From Nitrospirillum viridazoti CBAmc (lineage in GTDB: Bacteria; Pseudomonadota; Alphaproteobacteria; Azospirillales; Azospirillaceae), in the NCBI RefSeq assembly GCF_000730165.1, contig NZ_CP022111.1:1302001-1366000 (forward strand): 64,000 nt of DNA, given 5' to 3'. The notes under the pieces are model-generated. The model had not been told where the DNA came from and searched no databases. It was given only the letters and a program-made list of their open reading frames with translations. The number at the start of each line of letters is the position of its first letter. Position 1 is the first letter of the stretch. Both the position numbers and the translations under genes were made by a program. This document shows positions 33,492-41,957 of this stretch, piece by piece.

Positions 33492-34598
33492 TCAGCCCCG
33501 CGCGGCGGGACCCCCGGCGGGAGCCCCAGCGGGAGCCCCAGCGGGAGCCCCAGCGGGAGCCCGGGTGCTGGCGCGGATGATCAGCCCGCCTTCCACCACC
33601 GCCCGCACCGGCTCGGCCTGGGGGTGGGATATCTGATCCAGGGTGGCGCCGACCACCATGGACACCATGTGGTCGATGGGCTGGGAATATGTCGTCAGGT
33701 CGAAACTGGACCAGGCGGCGGCCCCGACATTGTCGAAGCCGACGATGGACAGGTCACGGCCGGGGACCAGGCCGAACTCGAACCGCGCCACCTCCAGCCC
33801 GGCCATGGCCATGTGGTCGTTGGCGTAGAAGATGGCGTCCGGCGCCTGGCCGCTGGCCAGCAGGGCGCGGGTGGCGATCTTGGCGCCCATGTGGTCGTAA
33901 TGCCCCACGGCACGGGCGACGCCGAATCCCTGGGGTTCCAGCACGGCGCGGTACGCCGCCTCACGATCCCGGCTGGTGGAGGAGCTTTCCAGCCCGGCGA
34001 CATAACCGAAGCGGCGGTGTCCCATGGCCAGCAGGTAGTTGGCGATGGCCCGGCCGCCGCCCTCGTTATCGCCGGTGACGCTGGACACGGTGGGGCTGTC
34101 GGTCTTGCGGTTCAGCAACAGCACGGGGATGCCGGCCGCCCTGCACTCCTCCGCGAGGTGTGAGGACAGCATGACGGAGGCCAGGATGACCGCGTCGACG
34201 CGGTAGCTCAGCATGTCCGCCACCACCGGGTCGCCGCTACCGGGTGGGCTGGTGAACAGCAGCAGGCGGTAGCCTTCCGCCTGGAAGGCGTGGGACAGGG
34301 CCTGCAGCAACTGTGGATAGAACTGGTTTTCGAGATAGCCCACCACCACGCCGATGGTCCTGGACTGCCGGGTAATGAGGGAACGGGCGATGAGGTTGGG
34401 GCGGTAGCCCAGCTCCGCCGCCGCCTTCAGGACGCGGTCGCGGGTGGCGGGGGCGATGCTGGCGCCCTCGGTGAAGGCACGGGACACGGCGGATTGCGAC
34501 ACGCCGGCGTGCGTCGCCACGTCATAGGCCGTGGGCAACAGCGCCACGCCCCCAAATCCCCGCACCGGCCGCTTCGCCACGCTGCCCCCACGCCTCAT
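33492..34598 (-). CDS. LacI-family transcriptional repressor with repetitive C-terminus
   Basis: 368 residues. The HTH is TAYDVATHAGVSQSAVSRAF, with the hinge RVLKAAAELGYRPNLIARSL. The sugar-binding domain shows IGVVVGYLENQFYPQLLQAL, FGYVAGLESSSTSRDREAAY, AIFYANDHMAMAGLEVA and LSIVGFDNVGAAAWSSFDLT. The last 22 residues are APAG repeats encoded by a 12-bp tandem repeat and lie outside the fold. It is the last gene of the minus-strand catabolic cluster, 35 bases after the DenD-like gene, and is its likely regulator. Confidence 0.92.
   Translation of the reverse strand: MRRGGSVAKRPVRGFGGVALLPTAYDVATHAGVSQSAVSRAFTEGASIAPATRDRVLKAAAELGYRPNLIARSLITRQSRTIGVVVGYLENQFYPQLLQALSHAFQAEGYRLLLFTSPPGSGDPVVADMLSYRVDAVILASVMLSSHLAEECRAAGIPVLLLNRKTDSPTVSSVTGDNEGGGRAIANYLLAMGHRRFGYVAGLESSSTSRDREAAYRAVLEPQGFGVARAVGHYDHMGAKIATRALLASGQAPDAIFYANDHMAMAGLEVARFEFGLVPGRDLSIVGFDNVGAAAWSSFDLTTYSQPIDHMVSMVVGATLDQISHPQAEPVRAVVEGGLIIRASTRAPAGAPAGAPAGAPAGGPAARG
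33517..33562. repeat. 12-bp tandem repeat at the 3' end of the lacI-type gene
   Basis: The unit GCGGGAGCCCCA starts at 33517, 33529 and 33541, with a partial fourth copy at 33553. It encodes APAG repeats on the minus strand. Because 12 bp is a multiple of three, copy number can change without frameshift. Confidence 0.9.
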
Positions 34599-34633
34599 CC
34601 GCCCGGTCCCGCCCCGGATTTCGCGGTCCGACT

Positions 34634-35584
34634 TTAAAGGGTCGACAGCGCGGATTCCACCAAGGCGTCCACTGTGCCGTCATGGCGGAAACCCGCCGCG
34701 TCCGCCGCTGGCGTCGACAGCGGCGGATGGGCGCCGAACGCCGCCTCCAGCCCGGCATCCGGGGCATAATCGACCAGGCCGGCATCCGTCCCCGTGCGGC
34801 GGGCGATCGCGGTGACCAGATCCCCCATGGCAAGGCGCAAAGCCGGCAGGGTAACGGCCCCGCCGACGGGCATGAGTGCGCCATCGACGGTGGCGGCGTG
34901 CAGCAGGTTGTCGACGCAGCGGTCCAGCGACATGGCCCAGATGGCGGCGGCGGGCGACACCGGGCAGGTATAGGGCCGACCGGCGGCCAGGGCGTGGAAC
35001 ACGTCGCTCATGAAGGCGGACTTCAGGCCGGTGGCCCCGCCGGGCCGCGCCAGGATGCCGGACAGGCGGATGGCCACGGGATCGACCAGGCCCCGGCGGC
35101 GGTAGTCGTCGAGCGCCAGTTCCACCATGCGCTTGTGGGTGCCATAGGTCATGGCGGGCTGAAGCGGCGTCGCGTCATCGACCAGCGCCGGCATGGGGTG
35201 GCCCAGCACGGCGATGGTGCTGGTGTAGACCACGCGCAGCGGCGGCACCCTTCCCGCGTGCGCCGCGGCCGCCGCCTCGATCAAATCCAGCGTGCCGTCC
35301 AGGTTGACCTTGCGCGACAGCGCGGGATCGCGGGCCGCCGCCCCACCCGGCAATGCCGCCAAGTGGAACAGCACGTCGGCGCCATCCGCCACCAGCCGGG
35401 CGCGCACGCCGGCATCCGACAGGTCGCCTGCCACCCGCGTCACGCGGATGTCGTCCAACTCCGGCGGGTCCAGATCGGCCAGCACCAGCCGCTCTACCAC
35501 CCGCCCGTCCAGGCCCTGGGCCAGCAGGCGACGCGCCAGGTGGCGGCCGACAAAACCACCGGCACCGGTCAGTATGATCCTCAT
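34634..35584 (-). CDS. NAD-dependent epimerase/dehydratase-type dehydrogenase, D-erythronate dehydrogenase (DenD)-like
   Basis: 316 residues, an extended SDR. The NAD site is RIILTGAGGFVGRHLARRLL, then VLADLDPP, GDLSDAGVRARL and VLFHLAALPG. The catalytic segment has YTSTIAVLG and MTYGTHKRMVE (Tyr and Lys of YxxxK). The C-terminal part, RLSGILARPG, KSAFMSDVFHALAAGRPY, AAAIWAMSLDRCVDNLLHAA, matches the DenD group, which oxidises C4 sugar acids at the 2-position. The usual partners DenK (kinase) and DenI (isomerase) are not in the window, so the true substrate may differ. Confidence 0.8.
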   Translation of the reverse strand: MRIILTGAGGFVGRHLARRLLAQGLDGRVVERLVLADLDPPELDDIRVTRVAGDLSDAGVRARLVADGADVLFHLAALPGGAAARDPALSRKVNLDGTLDLIEAAAAAHAGRVPPLRVVYTSTIAVLGHPMPALVDDATPLQPAMTYGTHKRMVELALDDYRRRGLVDPVAIRLSGILARPGGATGLKSAFMSDVFHALAAGRPYTCPVSPAAAIWAMSLDRCVDNLLHAATVDGALMPVGGAVTLPALRLAMGDLVTAIARRTGTDAGLVDYAPDAGLEAAFGAHPPLSTPAADAAGFRHDGTVDALVESALSTL

Positions 35585-35708
35585 GGGGTTCCCGCTTTTG
35601 CTTGATTGGCCATCTCAATCGGCCACGATAGGCCGTCCCCGTTCCACCGCATAAACGATAAGGCGGAGGCATGGTATCGACGGCACCGAAGGATCAGGCG
35701 CGCGTCTC

Positions 35709-36349
35709 CTAAACACTGGCCGGCACAACCCGCTGGTCGATACGGCCGAAGACGGATCGTCCATCGGCGCCAAGCACCTCGATGCTCACCGTGTCGCCAA
35801 ACTTCATGAAGGCGGTCTTGGGCGCAGGCTCCAGTCGTTGGCCAGCATGACCAGGCGCACAGCGTCGCGGGCGGCGGCCTCGTCCGCCCCCATGGGGACG
35901 TCACCGACGACAATGGCGAATTCCGCCTCGAAATCGATGCCATCCTCGTCACTGACGAAGGGTGCCTCACCCTGCGGCGGCAAGAAATCATCCGACCCGC
36001 CCTGGTACATGACGGGAATGACATCGGCCTGGGGGATGGGCGGAATGTTGAAGGCCCGGTCCAGCAGGCGGCCATGCGCCAGGTAGGAGGAACCATCCAG
36101 CCACTGATAGGCGCGCGGCAGGGGCGATTCCGCCTGGGCCTGGTCGAAGGGAAAGGTGTCGTCCATTTGCCCGGCGTTGAGGGCGTCCGACAGCGCCGCC
36201 AGCCGGGGCGCCACCGCGTCCCAGCGGTCCAGCGCCGCCTGCAGGGTGGGAACGACGCCGCCGGCATCGACGGCACGGGCCAGATCGCGCGACACCACCA
36301 CCAAGCGGCCGTCGCGGCTATCCGCCGATTTGTACGTCGCGAGCTTCAT
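35709..36349 (-). pseudogene. Fumarylacetoacetate hydrolase family gene with internal deletion and frameshift
   Basis: The first ~176 residues match FAH-family enzymes: MKLATYKSADSRDGRLVVVS, FPFDQAQAESPLPRAYQWLD, VIPVMYQGGSDDFLPP, metal-binding IDFEAEFAIVVGDVP and LVMLANDWSLR. Directly after WSLR the normal C-terminal end of the same family appears in another frame, PKTAFMKFGDTVSIEVLG then FGRIDQRVVPASV and TAG at 35709-35711. About 115 residues that usually lie between are missing. In the reading frame as it stands the protein ends after 181 residues (TGA at 35804). The active-site core is lost, so function is unlikely. Confidence 0.88.
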
Positions 36350-36374
36350 AGCCTCTGATCTTTCAGGAGAGGGT

Positions 36375-37142
36375 TCAGTCAGCGGTCCAGCCGCCGTCGA
36401 TCATCATCGACGTGCCGGTCATGAGAGCCGAGGCGTCGGAGGCCAGGAACACCACCGCCCCCATCAGATCCTCCACCCGGCCCAAGCGGCCCAGCTTGAT
36501 CTTGGCGAGAACGCTGGCCAGGAAGTCCTTGTTCTCGAAGAAGGGCTTGGTCAGCGGCGTCTCAATGAAGGTAGGGCAAAGGGTGTTGGACCGGATGCCG
36601 TGGGGCGCCAGGTCCAGGGCCATGGCCTTGTTCAGCCCCTCCAGCCCCCATTTGGAGGCGCAGTAGAGCGTGCGGGTGGGCCCGCCCACATGCCCCATTT
36701 GCGAGGACATGTGGATCAGGGAGCCGCCCCGGCCAGCATTGACCATGCCGTCCGCCACGGCCTGGGCCACGAAGAAGGCGGCCTTCAGGTTCAGGTCCAG
36801 CACGGCGTCATAGTCATTCTCCGTCACCTGGATGAAGGGCTTGGGCCGGTTGGTGCCGGCGTTGTTCACCAGGATGTCGAAGGAAGGTTGTCCGGCCAGG
36901 GTCGCGCGGACGCCGGCGGCGTCGCCGACGTCCAGCGCCAGGGCCTCCGCCGAGCCGCCCTGCTCCCGGATGGCCGCCGCCACCGCCGCGATCTCGCCTT
37001 CGGACCGGGCGGAGACGACGACGTGGGCGCCGGCGTCGGCGAGGGCGGCGGCGCAGGCCGCGCCTATCCCCCGGCCCCCGCCCGTCACCAGGGCACGCCT
37101 GCCCTCCAGGCGGAAGGTCGGGGTACGCGGCAAGCTGGTCAT
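36375..37142 (-). CDS. SDR-family oxidoreductase of the catabolic cluster
   Basis: 255 residues from the ATG at 37142, 5 bases past the upstream hisD-like stop. Classical SDR motifs: RRALVTGGGRGIGAACAAAL (TGxxxGIG), LALDVGDAAGV, FDILVNNAGTNRPK (NNAG), IHMSSQMGHVGGPTRTLYCA (Ser then YxxxK in YCASKWG), and the C-terminal TGTSMMIDGGWTAD. It would oxidise a secondary alcohol with NAD(P)+. Together with the HisD-like and DenD-like enzymes it suggests stepwise oxidation of a polyol or sugar acid. The substrate is not identifiable. Confidence 0.9.
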   Translation of the reverse strand: MTSLPRTPTFRLEGRRALVTGGGRGIGAACAAALADAGAHVVVSARSEGEIAAVAAAIREQGGSAEALALDVGDAAGVRATLAGQPSFDILVNNAGTNRPKPFIQVTENDYDAVLDLNLKAAFFVAQAVADGMVNAGRGGSLIHMSSQMGHVGGPTRTLYCASKWGLEGLNKAMALDLAPHGIRSNTLCPTFIETPLTKPFFENKDFLASVLAKIKLGRLGRVEDLMGAVVFLASDASALMTGTSMMIDGGWTAD

Positions 37143-37147
37143 GGCGG

Positions 37148-38473
37148 TCACTCGGCGGCGGAGAGGGGTGGCACCGCGCTGGCATAGGGCACGTTGCGGC
37201 GGCCGTAGCGGCGGACACGGATATTGGCCTGTTCGCCATGGCCGGCGAAACCCTCCAGCGCGCACAGGCGGGAGCAATACTCGCCCACCAGAGCCGACGC
37301 CTCGTCCGTCAGCACCCGCTGATAGGTGCAGGTCTTGATGAACTTGCCCACCCACAGGCCGCCGGTGTAGCGGGCGGACTTCTTGGTCGGCAGGGTGTGG
37401 TTGGTGCCGATGACCTTGTCCCCGAAGGAGACGTTGGTGCGGGCGCCCAGGAACAGGGCGCCGTAGTTGGTCATGTGGGTCAGGAAGTAGTCCGGGTCGC
37501 GGGTCATGACCTGGACGTGTTCGGAGGCGATCTGGTCGGCGATGCGTACCATCTCCTCCTCACTCTCAGCCACGATGACCTCGCCATGGCGGTCCCAGGC
37601 CTGACGGGCGATGTCGGCCGTGGGCAGGACACCCAACAGGCGTTCCACCTCCGCCATGGTGTCGCGGGCCAGCTTTTCCGAGGTGGTCAGCAACACGACC
37701 GGACTATCGGGCCCATGCTCGGCCTGGCCCAGCAGGTCGGTGGCGCACAGCTCTCCATCCACGCTCTCATCGGCGATGACCAGGGTCTCGGTGGGGCCGG
37801 CGAAAAGGTCGATGCCGACGCGGCCGAACAGCTGGCGCTTGGCCTCGGCGACATAGGCGTTGCCGGGGCCGACCAGCATGTCGACCGGGGCGATGCTCTG
37901 TGTGCCCAAGGCCATGGCGCCCACCGCCTGGATGCCGCCCAGGCAGTAGATTTCATCGGCGCCGGCCAGGGCCTGGGCCGCGACAATGGCGGGCGCCGGC
38001 TTGCCATGGAAAGGCGGGGCGCAGGTCACCACCCGCTTCACCCCCGCCACCTTGGCCGTCACCACCGACATGTGCGCCGACGCCAGCAGCGGGTACTTGC
38101 CGCCGGGGACGTAGCAGCCGGCGGCGTTCACCGGCACGTTCCTGTGGCCCAGCACCACGCCCGGCAGCGTCTCCACCTCCAGGTCCCGCAAGGCGTCGCG
38201 CTGGTGCTGGGCGAAGGTGCGCACCTGGGTCTGGGCGAATTCGATGTCCTTCAGATCCTGGGCTGACAGGCTATCGATGCAGGCCTGGATTTCCGCGTCG
38301 GTCAGGCGATAGCTGTCGCGATCCCACGCGTCGAATTTCACCGACAGCTCGCGCACCGCCGCGTCGCCGCGCGCCTGGATGTCCGCCAGGATGCCTTCCA
38401 CCGCATCCCGCACCTTCCGCTCGGTCTCCGCCACCACGGCCGCGTCCGCGCCGCGCTTCAGCCACTGCGCCAT
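37148..38473 (-). CDS. Histidinol-dehydrogenase family enzyme in a catabolic setting (HpsN-like subgroup)
   Basis: 441 residues. HisD features are conserved: [67 protein letters not shown], zinc/substrate-site [11 protein letters not shown] and [20 protein letters not shown], and terminal [10 protein letters not shown] with the zinc histidine. The [17 protein letters not shown] version and absence of other his genes indicate a catabolic paralogue such as HpsN (3-sulfolactate dehydrogenase), a four-electron alcohol-to-acid oxidase. AGGAGAGGG precedes the ATG. It is the first gene of the minus-strand cluster. Confidence 0.85.
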   Translation of the reverse strand: MAQWLKRGADAAVVAETERKVRDAVEGILADIQARGDAAVRELSVKFDAWDRDSYRLTDAEIQACIDSLSAQDLKDIEFAQTQVRTFAQHQRDALRDLEVETLPGVVLGHRNVPVNAAGCYVPGGKYPLLASAHMSVVTAKVAGVKRVVTCAPPFHGKPAPAIVAAQALAGADEIYCLGGIQAVGAMALGTQSIAPVDMLVGPGNAYVAEAKRQLFGRVGIDLFAGPTETLVIADESVDGELCATDLLGQAEHGPDSPVVLLTTSEKLARDTMAEVERLLGVLPTADIARQAWDRHGEVIVAESEEEMVRIADQIASEHVQVMTRDPDYFLTHMTNYGALFLGARTNVSFGDKVIGTNHTLPTKKSARYTGGLWVGKFIKTCTYQRVLTDEASALVGEYCSRLCALEGFAGHGEQANIRVRRYGRRNVPYASAVPPLSAAE

Positions 38474-38858
38474 CCTGGTATCCCTCTCCTTTATGACCGC
38501 CGGCCGCAGGTGCCCATGGTCGTGAATTCGAATGCAAATAAATATGCGTCCAGGCGCAACGCACTGTCAAATCAGCAGGGTTAATGGCTCATATCGGCGA
38601 CACCGCTACAGCAATGCTCTATGAATTCGGATGCATTTCAATGCCGGATGGAGGCCCCCTTCCAACGAACCGGGCAGCGGCACCGGGAAATGGTGCGGCA
38701 ACCAAACTAACCGCGCGCAAAAAGCCGACGCGACAAAATACAACCGCCTGCCATTGCCACTACAAAAAGTGTTAATGCCTCTGCCCGGGTGCGTTACCCT
38801 GCGCTCGCCCCTAGTAATGGGCCCCCTTCGGGAATGAATCGCGGACGCAGCTGACCAG
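38474..38858. promoter_or_regulatory. 385-bp divergent intergenic region with a 16-bp direct repeat
   Basis: No gene is supported. Two near-identical elements, GAATTCGAATGCAAAT (38524-38539) and GAATTCGGATGCATTT (38623-38638), lie 99 bp apart in the same orientation, the first 51 bp upstream of the hisD-like start. They match GAATTCGRATGCAWWT. The region is noticeably AT-richer than its surroundings. They are candidate operators for the LacI or TetR protein flanking the cluster. The stretch 38640-38858 shows nothing further. Confidence 0.45.
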
Positions 38859-39479
38859 ATGGCCGAAAAGACACTGAAGCCCGGCAACGACCTGATGAAA
38901 CGGGTGCAACAGGCCTTCCTCACCTACGGCTACAGCGACCTGACCATGGTGGACCTGGCGGAGGCCTGCGGCTTCACCCGCCGGGCCCTGTACCACTATT
39001 TCAGCAACAAGGAGGACGCGTTCAAAGCCACCATGCGGCATGAGAACGCGGCCCTGATCCAGGCGGGGATGGAGGCCGGCGCCCGCGTCCGCCAGGCCGG
39101 CGGCAGCGCGCTGGACATCATCACCGAGATCATGGACGTGCGTTACGGCTACACCCGTCGCGTCCTGTCCAAGTCCCCCCACATCATCGACCTGAACGCG
39201 GAGGCGTTCAAACGCGGCCGCGAGCAGATGATCGAGGCCGCAATCAATTTCCAGGCGCAGCTGGAAAAGCTGCTGCGGGAATTGGAACAGGACGGCCTGC
39301 TGCGCCTGTCGCCGGAATTCACCCACGCCATGGCGGCGCAGGCCTTGGCCGACGGCGGTCGCGCCGTGAACCAGAGCCTGCCGCCCTTCCCCGCCGAGCA
39401 CCTGACGGCCCGCTACCGCGCCATGTGCCGCGCCGTGCTGTTCGGCTGCGCGACATTGCCCGAGCCCCAGGCCGAGTAG
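38859..39479 (+). CDS. TetR/AcrR-family transcriptional regulator
   Basis: 206 residues. The N-terminal HTH reads MKRVQQAFLTYGYSDLTMVD, then LAEACGFTRRALYHYFSNKE and DAFKATM, the standard TetR pattern (ALYHYF.NKE). The remaining 150 residues form the helical ligand-binding domain, with a segment SPHIIDLNAEAFKRGREQMI. It is divergent from the hisD-like gene across 385 bp and may regulate it or itself. Nothing in the sequence identifies the ligand. Confidence 0.9.
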   Translation: MAEKTLKPGNDLMKRVQQAFLTYGYSDLTMVDLAEACGFTRRALYHYFSNKEDAFKATMRHENAALIQAGMEAGARVRQAGGSALDIITEIMDVRYGYTRRVLSKSPHIIDLNAEAFKRGREQMIEAAINFQAQLEKLLRELEQDGLLRLSPEFTHAMAAQALADGGRAVNQSLPPFPAEHLTARYRAMCRAVLFGCATLPEPQAE

Positions 39480-39489
39480 GCCGCACGCC

Positions 39490-40140
39490 TCAGAACGCGC
39501 GGCGCAGCGTCAGGTTGATGCGCCGCGCGCCCAGCAGCGGGTGCACGCCATCCTTCAGCGGCAGGACGCCGTGATGGAACAGGCGCGATGGCCCGCCCCA
39601 CACCACGACATCGCCATGGGCCAGGGCCACGCGGCGCACCGGGTCGGTGCGCTTCAGCCCGCCGAACTGGAAGGTCGCCGGTAGGCCCAGGGACAGCGAC
39701 ACGATGGGGTGGCCCTTGTCCCGCTCATCCCGGTCCTGGTGCAGGGTCAGGCGCGCGCCGGGTTCGTACTGGTTGATCAGGCAAGCGTCGGGATCGAACC
39801 CGGCGTAGCCGGCCTCCGCCGCGGCCACGCGCGCCAAGTCGCGCACGATCTCCGGCAGGGGCGGCCACGGCAGGCCGGTCAGCGGGTCTTGGGACGCGTA
39901 GCGATAGCCGGACCGGTCGGTGACCCAACCGGCGGGCCCGCAGTTGGTCATGGCCACCGACATCTCGAACCCGCCCGGCGTCATCATGCGACGGAAGGGG
40001 GCGGCGGCCGTGACCTGCGCCAGGGTCACCAGCAGATCCTCGACACGGGGCAGCGCCCAGCCGCGCAGCAGCACGGCCCCCGGGCCGATCTCCTCCCGGG
40101 CCGGCGGGGGTGGCTCCAGCCCGGCCAGCAAATCCATCAC
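39490..40140 (-). CDS. alkB: DNA oxidative demethylase AlkB
   Basis: 216 residues, normal AlkB length. Fe(II)/2-oxoglutarate dioxygenase motifs are complete: the iron ligands in LTLHQDRDE (H-x-D) and FHHGVLPL, and the 2-oxoglutarate-binding RRINLTLRR (RxNxTxR). Upstream, MTNCGPAGWVTDRSGYRYAS and PDACLINQYEPGARL match the substrate lid and core. It reverses N1-methyladenine and N3-methylcytosine lesions in DNA. The stop is 3 bases from the gene upstream of it on the same strand's downstream side (DUF72), which precedes it in transcription. Confidence 0.96.
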   Translation of the reverse strand: MMDLLAGLEPPPPAREEIGPGAVLLRGWALPRVEDLLVTLAQVTAAAPFRRMMTPGGFEMSVAMTNCGPAGWVTDRSGYRYASQDPLTGLPWPPLPEIVRDLARVAAAEAGYAGFDPDACLINQYEPGARLTLHQDRDERDKGHPIVSLSLGLPATFQFGGLKRTDPVRRVALAHGDVVVWGGPSRLFHHGVLPLKDGVHPLLGARRINLTLRRAF

Positions 40141-40143
40141 AAC

Positions 40144-40893
40144 TTATCCCAAGCGCTCGATGAGGGCCATGGCGGCGACGGGGTTGCGCACCTTGTGGCC
40201 GCTGATGACGTAGAGATAGACATCCTTGCCGCCCGATGCCCAGTCCTTGGCCTTCTTGGCCCAGGCGTCCAGGGCAGCCTCGCTGTAGCCTTTCTCCTCC
40301 CCCTCCGTCGTGCCCATGATGCGGGCGTAGGTGAAGGGGGCGGTGTCGACCTCGATCTCCGGATACTCGCTGTCGGCCGCGTGGATCACGGCGACGCCGT
40401 GCTTGCGGGCCAGCTCCGCGAACTGCGGATCGCGGAAGCTGTCATGCCGCACCTCCACCGCGTGACGCAGGGACCGCCCGCCCGCCTCGGCCGGCAGGGC
40501 CGCCAGGAAGGCGCCGAAATCGTCGGGATCGAACTTCTTGGTGGGCATGAACTGCCAGTTGATGGGCCCCAGCTTGTCCTTAAGTTCCAGCACGCCGCTG
40601 TCGATGAAGCGCTGCACCGACTCCGCCGCCTCCGCCAGCACGCGGCGGTTGGTGGTGAAGCGCGGGCCCTTGAGGGAGAAGACGAAATCGTCAGGCGTCT
40701 CGTCATGCCACTTGGCGAAGCTCTCGGGCTTCTGCGAGCCGTAATAGGTGCCGTTGATCTCGATGGAGCTGAGCTTGCGGCTGGCGTATTCCAGCTCCCG
40801 CTTCTGGGTCAGGCCATCGGGGTAGAAGGTGCCCCGCCAGGGCTCGTACGTCCAGCCGCCGATGCCCACCCGGATACGGCCCTGCTTCGCCAT
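40144..40893 (-). CDS. DUF72 family protein
   Basis: 249 residues from the ATG at 40893, which has GGGAGGAAG immediately upstream. It starts KQGRIRVGIGGWTYEPWRGT, then FYPDGLTQKRELEYASRKLS and SIEINGTYYGSQKPESFAKW, and later FVFSLKGPRFTTNRRVL, GPINWQFMP, AVEVRHDSF and KDVYLYVISGHKVRNP. This is the complete DUF72 (YecE) pattern, a TIM-barrel-like fold of unproven activity. It ends 3 bases before alkB and may be co-expressed with it. DUF72 proteins have been suggested to act in nucleic-acid metabolism, but this is not established. Confidence 0.93.
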   Translation of the reverse strand: MAKQGRIRVGIGGWTYEPWRGTFYPDGLTQKRELEYASRKLSSIEINGTYYGSQKPESFAKWHDETPDDFVFSLKGPRFTTNRRVLAEAAESVQRFIDSGVLELKDKLGPINWQFMPTKKFDPDDFGAFLAALPAEAGGRSLRHAVEVRHDSFRDPQFAELARKHGVAVIHAADSEYPEIEVDTAPFTYARIMGTTEGEEKGYSEAALDAWAKKAKDWASGGKDVYLYVISGHKVRNPVAAMALIERLG

Positions 40894-41048
40894 CGCTTCC
40901 TCCCCTCGCCAATCGCCCAGGTCGCAAGCGCGTCGCATAGCGCGCCGCGCATCGTCCGTCCCCCCGTTTCCCAACACGGAAACGGGCGGCCCCGCCATAG
41001 GTGGGGCACGCCCGGGAAACGTCAACGGTGACGGAAGGAAGAACACCT

Positions 41049-41891
41049 TCAGGCCTTCAGCCGTTCCGCGTGCCATTCCAGATGGTCGCGCATGAAGGTG
41101 GAGATGAAGAAGTAGGAATGGTCGTAGCCGTCCTGCAGCCGCAGGGTCAGGGGGATGCCGGCATCGGCGCAGGCCTGGCGCAGCAGCTCTGGCCGCAGCT
41201 GGTTTTCCAGGAAGCTGTCGGCCGTGCCCTGGTCCACCAGCAGGTCGGGCAGCCGCGCCCCATCCTGGATCAACGCCACGGTGTCGTGGTGGCGCCAGGC
41301 GGCCGGGTCGTCACCCAGGTAGCCGGGCAGCGCCTTCTGCCCCCAGGGTACCTGGGTGGGCGCCACGATGGGCGCGAAGGCGGAGACGGACTTGAAACGG
41401 CCCGGGTGGCGCAAGGCCACGGTCAGGGCACCGTGCCCGCCCATGGAATGGCCGGTGATCCCCTGGCGGTCCATATCCACGGGGAAGTTGGCGGCCACCA
41501 CCTCCGGCAATTCCTTGGTGACGTAGGACCACATGCGGAAATGCGGCGCCCACGGCGCTTGCGTGGCGTCGACATAGAAGCCCGCGCCCTGGCCCATGTC
41601 CCAGGCGGCATCATCGGCCACGCCCTCGCCCCGCGGGCTGGTGTCGGGGCAGACGACGATCAGGCCCAGCTCGGCCGCCGCCTGGCGGAACTCGCCCTTG
41701 TCGGTCACGTTGGCGTGGGTGCAGGTCAGGCCCGACAGGTACCAGACCACGGGCAGCTTGGCGCCATTCGTGGCTTGAGGCGGCAGGAAGACGCTGAACA
41801 CCATGGGCGTGCCGGTCTCGGCCGAGGCATGGCGGTAGACGCCCTGGATCCCGCCATGGCTGCGGCTGGTGGATACGGTCTCAAGGGTCAT
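41049..41891 (-). CDS. fghA: S-formylglutathione hydrolase
   Basis: 280 residues from the ATG at 41891. Esterase D fold: VFLPPQATNGAKLPVVWYLS, GLTCTHANVTDKGEFRQAAA, VCPDTSPRGEGVADDAAWDM, the nucleophile elbow GHSMGGHGALTVAL, and catalytic Asp/His in DLLVDQGTADSFLENQL and YDHSYFFISTFM. It hydrolyses S-formylglutathione to formate and glutathione, the second step after FrmA, which is encoded just upstream in the same direction. Together they detoxify formaldehyde. A hairpin lies between the two genes. Confidence 0.97.
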   Translation of the reverse strand: MTLETVSTSRSHGGIQGVYRHASAETGTPMVFSVFLPPQATNGAKLPVVWYLSGLTCTHANVTDKGEFRQAAAELGLIVVCPDTSPRGEGVADDAAWDMGQGAGFYVDATQAPWAPHFRMWSYVTKELPEVVAANFPVDMDRQGITGHSMGGHGALTVALRHPGRFKSVSAFAPIVAPTQVPWGQKALPGYLGDDPAAWRHHDTVALIQDGARLPDLLVDQGTADSFLENQLRPELLRQACADAGIPLTLRLQDGYDHSYFFISTFMRDHLEWHAERLKA

Positions 41892-41914
41892 GAGGGGGCC
41901 TCCAGACATAGGAA

Positions 41915-41941
41915 GACCGGGCGCGGCGGCCGCGCCCGGTC
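41915..41941 (-). other. 12-bp perfect hairpin between frmA and fghA
   Basis: GACCGGGCGCGG and CCGCGCCCGGTC flank a 3-base loop, a perfect stem in the frmA-fghA spacer. It starts 16 bases after the frmA stop. Only TTCCTATG follows, so it is a poor terminator. It more likely gives partial read-through or protects the 3' end of frmA mRNA so that frmA is expressed above fghA. Confidence 0.6.
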
Positions 41942-41957
41942 CTGACGGCGGATCAAA

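Noticed and set aside
33517-33562. 12-bp tandem repeats considered as a CRISPR-like array
   Set aside because: The units are contiguous with no spacers and lie in frame within a coding region.
35581-36276. A 231-codon minus-strand frame across the FAH pseudogene
   Set aside because: The residues are Arg/Pro/Trp-rich shadow sequence; the FAH family matches are in the other frames.
37148-38473. Annotation as biosynthetic histidinol dehydrogenase (hisD)
   Set aside because: No other histidine biosynthesis gene is nearby, the GTNHTLPT region differs from the biosynthetic form, and the neighbours are catabolic dehydrogenases.
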